Below are positions 58,959-64,000 of a stretch of DNA of 64,000 nucleotides, piece after piece. Numbering within the stretch: position 1 is the first letter of the stretch; each line of letters starts with the position of its first letter. Below the pieces are notes generated by a model that was given only the letters and a program-made list of their open reading frames with translations, did no database searches and was not told the DNA's origin. The stretch spans positions 2,170,001-2,234,000 of the forward strand of contig NZ_CP073105.1 of the NCBI RefSeq assembly GCF_018138085.1, in the 5' to 3' direction. A program made the position numbers and the translations under genes. Source of the stretch: Stutzerimonas stutzeri (GTDB taxonomy: Bacteria; Pseudomonadota; Gammaproteobacteria; Pseudomonadales; Pseudomonadaceae).

Positions 58959-59951
58959 ATGAAACTTAAAAACACCTTGGGCGTTGTAATTGGTTCCATG
59001 GTTGCTACTACTTCTCTTGGCGCTCTGGCCCAGGGTCAAGGTGCTGTAGAAATGGAAGCATTCGGTAAGCACTACTTTACCGACAGCTCCCGCGACGTTC
59101 AGCGTGATGGCGAGCTCTACGGAGCCGGTGCTAGCTATTTTCTGACGGACGACGTTTCTCTCGGCCTCTCCTACGGCGAGTACCACGACCTGACCTCCCG
59201 CGATCCGGTCGGTGCTGGCGGCCACAAGGACATCAAGGGTAGCTTGACCTCCCTCGACGCTACCTATCACTTCGGTCAGCCAGGCGTAGGTCTGCGTCCG
59301 TACGTGTCGGCAGGCGCTGCTCACCAGAGCATTGGCCAGGCTAACCGTGGCGGTCGTGACCATAGCACTTTCGCCAACGTCGGCACCGGTGTGAAGTACT
59401 ACTTCACCGAGAACTTCTTCGCCAAAGCTGGCGTAGACGGCATGTATAACATCGATGCCAACGAAGGCGAGTGGATGGCTGGTGTAGGCGTCGGCTTGAA
59501 CTTCGGCGGTGGCGCGCAGCAGCAAGTCGCTCAGGTCGAGCCGACTCCTGAGCCTGCCCCGGCACCGATCGTCGACAACGAGCCCGAGCCGGAGCCGGAA
59601 TTGGTCCGCGTTGAGCTCGACGTCAAGTTCGATTTCGACAAGGCGAAGGTTCGCGAAGAAAGCTACAGCGACATCAAGAACCTGGCGGATTTCATGCAGC
59701 AGTATCCGCAGACCAGCACCACTGTCGAAGGCCACACTGACTCCGTTGGTACCGATCAGTACAACCAGCGCCTGTCCGAGCGCCGCGCTCAGGCAGTACG
59801 CGACGTTCTGGTCAATCAGTACGGCGTGTCGGGCCAGCGTGTTGACTCGGTTGGCTATGGCGAAACCCGCCCGGTTGCCGACAACAGCACCGAGGAAGGT
59901 CGTCAAATCAACCGTCGTGTAGAAGCTGAGGTCGAAGCGCAGGTTCGTTAA
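58959..59951 (+). CDS. oprF: Major outer-membrane porin and peptidoglycan anchor OprF
   Basis: A 330-residue OmpA-type protein. Signal peptide about residues 1-24 (ending GALA). An eight-stranded barrel region follows to about residue 185, then a Pro/Glu-rich hinge at about 192-212 (PTPEPAPAP and EPEPEPE). The C-terminal OmpA domain binds peptidoglycan (VKFDFDKAKVREES, EGHTDSVGTDQYNQ, LSERRA). No Cys is present, unlike the disulfide loop of P. aeruginosa OprF. It lies 100 bases after sigX, as in other pseudomonads. Confidence 0.97.
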   Translation: MKLKNTLGVVIGSMVATTSLGALAQGQGAVEMEAFGKHYFTDSSRDVQRDGELYGAGASYFLTDDVSLGLSYGEYHDLTSRDPVGAGGHKDIKGSLTSLDATYHFGQPGVGLRPYVSAGAAHQSIGQANRGGRDHSTFANVGTGVKYYFTENFFAKAGVDGMYNIDANEGEWMAGVGVGLNFGGGAQQQVAQVEPTPEPAPAPIVDNEPEPEPELVRVELDVKFDFDKAKVREESYSDIKNLADFMQQYPQTSTTVEGHTDSVGTDQYNQRLSERRAQAVRDVLVNQYGVSGQRVDSVGYGETRPVADNSTEEGRQINRRVEAEVEAQVR

Positions 59952-60015
59952 TTCGTACCTCGCCTCGTCACTTGGTCGCGCCGGTGTAGGCTGGAGCGAT
60001 CAATAGCTTTACCAA

Positions 60016-60050
60016 AAAAATCCGATGCCAGCTTCTGGCGTCGGATTTTT
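60016..60050 (+). terminator. Rho-independent terminator of oprF
   Basis: The arms 60016-60030 and 60036-60050 pair over 15 bases with one G-T wobble around GCTTC, and end in a run of T. Strong, as expected for an abundant transcript. Confidence 0.92.
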
Positions 60051-60051
60051 T

Positions 60052-60677
60052 GCATTTCCTGGTCCTCGTTTTCGGAGCGGGGACTGAAAGCCATGGGAGC
60101 GGCAGCCTGTTGGCGTTCCGTTCGCATGCTCCGAGCGGCTGCAGCGAGCCTCCTCGAGTAGTCTTGGACATGAACTGGGTAATACGTCTTGCGGGCCGCG
60201 CCAACTCGCTCGATTCGTTCGTGGTGTAGATAACTACCCGCATCTGATGCTTTGAGAGTGGAATGACGCTGCTGGCGGCGTGGTCATCGACCTGAATAGC
60301 CGGCGCCGATCTGTTCTAAAGACGCTGACTACGACGGTTCCAGTGGCCGATACGACTTTCGCCGCGAACTCCAATGCATTGGTCGAGCGTAAGCGCGGGG
60401 CGATGCTCCCTTCCACAGCACCTCGCTTTTGGCGCGTATGACTGCCTTCATCTGCAATCGAGCTCAGCTGGATTTGGGGTTGAGGCAGTAGATACAGAAG
60501 TGCTACCGAAATCAGCCGGTCTGGATGTTGCCACATGAAGCGCTGCAGTTTCGTTGGGCCATCGAGGGCGCAACGCGCGCGAGGGTGCGTCCTATGCCGT
60601 CAGGCGGGAAATGTGATCGGGTATCAGGGCAAGCCAGACGGCATGTAGGTATCGCAGCCGCCCGCTAAAACGAAAAA
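60052..60677. other. Long gene-poor stretch between oprF and aceA terminators (about 630 bases)
   Basis: I see no convincing gene. The largest open frame is 60234-60536 on the minus strand (100 codons). Its N-terminus has a vaguely hydrophobic segment (LISVALLYLLPQP), but it has no ribosome site and no recognised family. No tRNA or strong dyad is visible. It may be a decayed gene remnant, an unannotated small RNA locus, or spacer. Confidence 0.4.
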
Positions 60678-60706
60678 AAAGCTGCTCCCGGTGAGGGAGC
60701 AGCTTT
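60678..60706 (-). terminator. Rho-independent terminator of aceA
   Basis: AAAGCTGCTCCC (60678-60689) pairs perfectly with GGGAGCAGCTTT (60695-60706) over GGTGA. Read leftward it continues into a run of T. It lies 65 bases past the aceA stop. Confidence 0.9.
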
Positions 60707-60771
60707 CTTCGGTAGATGCCAGAAGCATCTGGTCACCACTGACCCGAGCGATGCTCGGGTCGTGCCAGCTC

Positions 60772-62367
60772 TTAGTGGAATTGGTTCATGGTGTTGTCTT
60801 TACCGCTTGCCTTCAGAGCTGCTTCGCCAGCGAAGTACTCCTTGTGGTTGTCGCCGATGTCAGAGCCAGCCATGTTCTGGTGCTTGACGCAGGCGATGCC
60901 CTGGCGCAGTTCTTCACGCTGAACACCTTTGACGTAGGCCAGCATGCCCTGGTCAGCGAAGTACCCTTTGGCCAGGTTGTCGGTCGACAGCGCGGCGGTG
61001 TGGTAGGTCGGCAGAGTGATCAGGTGGTGGAAGATACCGGCGTGGGCCGAACCGTCGCGCTGGAAGGTGCGGATCTTCTCGTCGGCAACTTTGGCCAGTT
61101 CGGTCTCGTCGTACTCGACGCTCATCAGCTTGGCGCGATCGTAGGCGGAAACGTCCTTGCCTTCGGCGACGAACGCATCGAATACCTGCTGGCGGAAGTT
61201 CAGGGTCCAGTTGAACGACGGGCTGTTGTTGTAGACCAGCTTGGCGTTCGGGATGACTTTGCGGATCTCGTCAACCATGGCAGCGATCTGACCAACGTGC
61301 GGCTTCTCGGTCTCGATCCACAGCAGGTCGGCACCGTTCTGCAGCGAAGTGATGCAGTCCAGGACGCAGCGCGCTTCACCAGTGCCAGCACGGAACTGGA
61401 ACAGGTTGGACGGCAGGCGCTTGGGACGCAGCAGCTTGCCTTCGCGCTTGATCACGACATCGCCGTTGCCCAGTGCGGCCTCGGAAACTTCTTCGCAATC
61501 GAGGAAGGAGTTGTACAGGTCACCCAGGTCGCCCGGCTCTTTGGTTACGGCGATCTGCTTGGTCAGGCCGGCACCCAGGGAGTCGGTACGCGCAACGATC
61601 ACACCGTTGTCGATGCCCAGCTCGAGGAAGGCGTAGCGTACGGCAGCGATCTTGGCGAGGAAGTCGGCATGCGGAACGGTCACTTTGCCGTCCTGGTGGC
61701 CGCACTGCTTCTCGTCGGAAACCTGGTTCTCGATCTGGATGCAGCAAGCGCCTGCTTCGATCATGCGCTTGGCCAGCAGGTAGGTGGCTTCCGGGTTACC
61801 GAAGCCAGCGTCGATGTCGGCGATGATCGGTACGATATGGGTTTCGTAGTTATCGATCTGGTTCTGGATTTCGTTCGCCTTGGCGGTGTCGCCAGCTTCA
61901 CGAGCGGCATCCAGCGCGGTGAACAACAGGTCCAGTTCGCGGCTGTCTGCCTGGCGCAGGAAGGTGTACAGCTCTTCGATCAGGTCGGAAACAGCTGTCT
62001 TCTCGTGCATCGACTGGTCCGGCAGCGGTCCGAACTCGGAGCGCAGCGCGGCAACCATCCAGCCCGACAGGTAGAGGTAACGCTTGTTGGTAGTCTTCAG
62101 GTGCTTCTTGATGGAAATCAGCTTCTGCTGACCGATGAAGCCATGCCAGCAGCCCAGCGATTGGGTATAGACGGACGAGTCAGCGTCATACTCGGCCATG
62201 TCTTTGCGCATGATGTCGGCGGTGTACTGAGCGATTTCCAGACCGGTCTTGAAACGGTTCTGAGCGCGCATGCGAGCGACGGATTCAGGGTTGATAGCGC
62301 TCCAGCTGCTTCCAGCTGCTTCTTTCAGAGCGGCAACGGCCTTGATGTCGTTTTGATAAGCGGACAT
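60772..62367 (-). CDS. aceA: Isocitrate lyase AceA
   Basis: A 531-residue isocitrate lyase, which cleaves isocitrate to succinate and glyoxylate in the glyoxylate shunt for growth on acetate and fatty acids. The length and sequence match the long Pseudomonas form. The active-site loop is KQCGHQDGK with its catalytic Cys. Other motifs include IADIDAGFGNPEATYLLAK, NNSPSFNWTLNF and the terminal KDNTMNQFH. The ATG at 62367 (MSAYQNDIKAV) is standard; the open frame to 62427 is upstream leader. No aceB or glcB is in the window. Confidence 0.97.
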   Translation of the reverse strand: MSAYQNDIKAVAALKEAAGSSWSAINPESVARMRAQNRFKTGLEIAQYTADIMRKDMAEYDADSSVYTQSLGCWHGFIGQQKLISIKKHLKTTNKRYLYLSGWMVAALRSEFGPLPDQSMHEKTAVSDLIEELYTFLRQADSRELDLLFTALDAAREAGDTAKANEIQNQIDNYETHIVPIIADIDAGFGNPEATYLLAKRMIEAGACCIQIENQVSDEKQCGHQDGKVTVPHADFLAKIAAVRYAFLELGIDNGVIVARTDSLGAGLTKQIAVTKEPGDLGDLYNSFLDCEEVSEAALGNGDVVIKREGKLLRPKRLPSNLFQFRAGTGEARCVLDCITSLQNGADLLWIETEKPHVGQIAAMVDEIRKVIPNAKLVYNNSPSFNWTLNFRQQVFDAFVAEGKDVSAYDRAKLMSVEYDETELAKVADEKIRTFQRDGSAHAGIFHHLITLPTYHTAALSTDNLAKGYFADQGMLAYVKGVQREELRQGIACVKHQNMAGSDIGDNHKEYFAGEAALKASGKDNTMNQFH

Positions 62368-62770
62368 GGTCAATCCTTCAAAAAATACGTGGTTGGTTAA
62401 GCACGACTTTCCCACTTGAACCTGCATGCTTCCGCTGATGATGCGGGCAACACGCGGCAGAGCGTCGAAATACCGACCGAGACGAGGATTGAACCGAGGA
62501 GAGGAGGGTGTGCAGTTACGACCGACAAGAAGGCCTAGGCGAGCTGCGGAATGTGCGTGGCATTCCTGTATCTTCGGCGTGGTGCCGTCGATGACTCAGC
62601 GTACTGACATCTTCAAGCTGGTACGTCAATCGCTTCCCCGTCCCTCAGGACGACTCGTTCCAGTCGCAACCTCGTCAGTCCGCCTTGTGGGCAGTAAAGT
62701 CACGGAACGCCTCGCTGGTTGGCTGAGTGCGATCCGGAGGCCCTTCTCAGAGCCTCTGGTTAGCGGGAGC
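62368..62770 (-). other. Long untranslated leader of aceA (about 400 bases)
   Basis: Between the candidate aceA promoter and the ATG there is no leftward open frame worth calling. A rightward open frame (62426-62893) looks like a chance reading: it has no family, no ribosome site and overlaps the promoter. The leader may carry regulatory structure or a second promoter closer to aceA that I cannot pick out. Confidence 0.45.
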
Positions 62771-62776
62771 GGGGCC

Positions 62777-62805
62777 ATAATGCGCCGAGCGATATGGTTC
62801 GTCAA
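62777..62805 (-). promoter_or_regulatory. Candidate sigma-70 promoter of aceA
   Basis: Read leftward, TTGACG (62800-62805) and CATTAT (62777-62782) with a 17-base spacer. Transcription would begin near 62770, leaving a leader of about 400 bases before aceA. Confidence 0.55.
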
Positions 62806-62811
62806 ATGTTT

Positions 62812-62837
62812 TGTAGTGCTTTTTTGTTGTCACTACA
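62812..62837. promoter_or_regulatory. TGTAGTG/CACTACA dyad above the aceA promoter, candidate RccR site
   Basis: TGTAGTG (62812-62818) and CACTACA (62831-62837) form a perfect inverted repeat with 12 bases between. It ends seven bases upstream of the aceA -35. RccR, an RpiR-type regulator of pseudomonads, controls aceA and recognises TGTAGT/ACTACA half-sites as I recall; the identification is by analogy. Confidence 0.6.
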
Positions 62838-62870
62838 TTTGTCCGAATCGGGCGTATGTTGCCCACCAAC

Positions 62871-63677
62871 CTAATCCAGGGTCTCTACCTTGAGTCGTAG
62901 GGAAACGTCCTGACTGCCTTGAGTGGAGTATCGACGGAAGGTCCCGCTTTGATCGCTGCTAGCGCTCTCGTCGATACCACCCAGCGAAATCCACTCGCCA
63001 AGCCGCCCGCTGACGCGTGTGTCGGTTTCCTGAATGTCGATGGCATTCGGACGGACGCTGTTCAGGCGATCCTGATGACTGCTGATACTCACCTGCACGC
63101 GGTCGCCATGTACCGTAGCGGTGGCATAGAACCCACGGGTGACGTCGCGGTATTGCGTCTGTTGGTAGACCTGGCCATAACCATCCGTACCGCTGGTGGT
63201 AATGGGCACGCTCTGGCCTACCTGGATCAGGGCCGGATATCCCTCGGTGGCCTGGACCTGCTGAATGCCGCTGCCCTGGCTGCTGGTGCTGCGGCGAATG
63301 ATGCGAACCTGATCGCGACCATTCTTCTCGCCGCGTCCCGCCTGTATTTCCACGTTGCCGCTGCCAATGGATCCGTCGATGCGATAGCCGTTTTCACGGC
63401 CTGTCGCCGTATTTTGCGTATCGATGCTGATGAGCAGCCTTCGCGGCTCGCTATCCAGCTGGGACAGCACGTTGCGCAGCTCACTGATAACCGCATCCGG
63501 TGCATTGACGATAAGCTGATTGCCATAGGCGTTGACCTTGCCTTGATCGCCGACGACGGATTGCGCGATGGGTAGAACATCTTCGGCCATGCGGTAATTC
63601 AGTGGGATCACTTCGGTTGCGGCCTGCAGCGAAAGGCTGGTGAATAGCGCGAGGGCAGCGAGCAGATGGCGAGTCAT
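62871..63677 (-). CDS. Secretin N-terminal domain-containing exported protein
   Basis: A 268-residue protein with signal peptide residues 1-19 (MTRHLLAALALFTSLSLQA). It then has a secretin N-domain-like segment (VIPLNYRMAEDVLPIAQSVVG to LRNVLSQLDSEPRRLLISIDT, residues 22-88), the type found in type II/IV secretin subunits. The rest is beta-rich and Ser/Gly/Gln-rich with no secretin channel domain, so it cannot form a pore by itself. It overlaps the DUF7931 gene by four bases (ATGA), suggesting joint expression. Role unknown. Confidence 0.8.
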   Translation of the reverse strand: MTRHLLAALALFTSLSLQAATEVIPLNYRMAEDVLPIAQSVVGDQGKVNAYGNQLIVNAPDAVISELRNVLSQLDSEPRRLLISIDTQNTATGRENGYRIDGSIGSGNVEIQAGRGEKNGRDQVRIIRRSTSSQGSGIQQVQATEGYPALIQVGQSVPITTSGTDGYGQVYQQTQYRDVTRGFYATATVHGDRVQVSISSHQDRLNSVRPNAIDIQETDTRVSGRLGEWISLGGIDESASSDQSGTFRRYSTQGSQDVSLRLKVETLD

Positions 63678-64000
63678 ATCAAAAAGCTCCGCAGGTCGGG
63701 GTCGGACAGGCTATGGTCCCAGGCGGTATCGAATTGTCGTTGCAGCTGGCGGGCACGCCCTGGATCACTGTAAAGCGCATAGCCGCCGTTCTGGTCGGGC
63801 TCGGGACGAACCAGCGCGCCACAGTCGTCTGCCACGAGGAAAGCGCCCGATTGCACAGGATATTCGGGGTGACGCTTGCGAATCTGCATATTGCTGCTCA
63901 ATCGGCGTGCCAGGCCGAGCAGGCGGTGTCCCTGTTTGACGGCACGCGAAGCGTCATCGAGCAGTACCCGCAGACGATTGCGCGGATGCGCCAGAAGAAA
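63674..64000 (-). CDS. DUF7931-like protein (5' end beyond window)
   Basis: The frame is open from the right window edge to the stop at 63674, so at least 108 residues are visible and the N-terminus is outside. An internal TTG at 63901 is not the true start, because the preceding codons continue the same pattern. RLRVLLDDASRAVKQGHRLLGLARRLSS and GAFLVADDCGALVRP resemble the DUF7931 domain of Pseudomonas, which looks like half of a phospholipase D-type fold without catalytic residues. Function unknown; it is coupled to the secretin-domain gene. Confidence 0.65.
   Translation of the reverse strand, partial: FLLAHPRNRLRVLLDDASRAVKQGHRLLGLARRLSSNMQIRKRHPEYPVQSGAFLVADDCGALVRPEPDQNGGYALYSDPGRARQLQRQFDTAWDHSLSDPDLRSFLI

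Noticed and set aside
60234..60536. A 100-codon minus-strand frame in the oprF-aceA gap
   Set aside because: Not called as a gene: no ribosome site, no known family, unusual composition. Kept only as a note in the gap entry.
60691..62400. A 569-codon open frame on the plus strand opposite aceA
   Set aside because: It is the exact antisense of a well-conserved enzyme, has no family resemblance and reflects GC-rich codon bias.
62426..62893. A 155-codon plus-strand frame between aceA and the secretin-domain gene
   Set aside because: No family or ribosome site; it covers the aceA leader, promoter and dyad and runs into the end of the secretin-domain gene.

Overview
The window is ordinary, densely coded, GC-rich chromosome from a gammaproteobacterium of the Pseudomonas group, most likely the Stutzerimonas (Pseudomonas stutzeri) branch. 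The evidence is the set of Pseudomonas hallmark genes: the lipoprotein OprI, the crfX-cmpX-sigX-oprF envelope-stress block, a family I.1 lipase with its Lif foldase, the iron-sulfur type CysH, a 531-residue isocitrate lyase, and fabA-fabB. I see no tRNA, rRNA, CRISPR array, insertion sequence or prophage.

Layout. 0-4 kb: a truncated amidohydrolase, a chemoreceptor and the Na+/serine-threonine symporter SstT. 4-6 kb: fabA-fabB (unsaturated fatty acid synthesis), reading leftward. 6-13.6 kb: gpsA-DUF4389-sixA, a hotdog thioesterase, two alpha/beta hydrolases, a DUF4892 protein, an AI-2E/PerM-type permease and a patatin-like protein. 13.8-16.9 kb: selD-selU (selenium modification of tRNA), a small lipoprotein and a flavin reductase-like protein. 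17-21.9 kb: MoxR-DUF58-TgpA operon and a thioesterase. 22-26 kb: a second chemoreceptor, a TatD nuclease and an MltF-like lytic transglycosylase. 26-34.3 kb: lif and lipA, greB, the ybbP-ybbA ABC exporter, tesA, an L,D-transpeptidase and oprI.

35-41.8 kb: DAHP synthase, a PanE-like reductase, cysB, cysH, thrH and pabB. 41.8-44.9 kb: a tight three-gene operon encoding a retropepsin-like protease, a transglutaminase-fold/7TM membrane protein with no cysteine, and an ATP-grasp ligase. This is the least understood system in the window. 45-52 kb: the 2-methylcitrate (propionate) cluster GntR-prpB-prpC-acnD-prpF, with no prpD. 52-60 kb: ppsR and ppsA divergent, rraA, cmaX, crfX, cmpX, sigX, oprF. 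60.7-62.4 kb: aceA, with a long leader and a promoter topped by a TGTAGTG/CACTACA dyad. 62.9-64 kb: a lone secretin N-domain protein and a truncated DUF7931 protein.

Two themes recur. One is C2/C3 and gluconeogenic carbon metabolism (prp cluster, ppsA, aceA, and lipase for lipid feeding). The other is envelope construction and surveillance (OprI, OprF, SigX, CmpX, L,D-transpeptidase, MltF-like, TgpA, the retropepsin operon). From memory of P. aeruginosa PAO1, the left part resembles the PA28xx neighbourhood and the part right of about 35 kb resembles PA1750-PA1777, so the window appears to span a synteny junction near oprI. All function calls rest on reading translations and motifs by eye; no database search was run.
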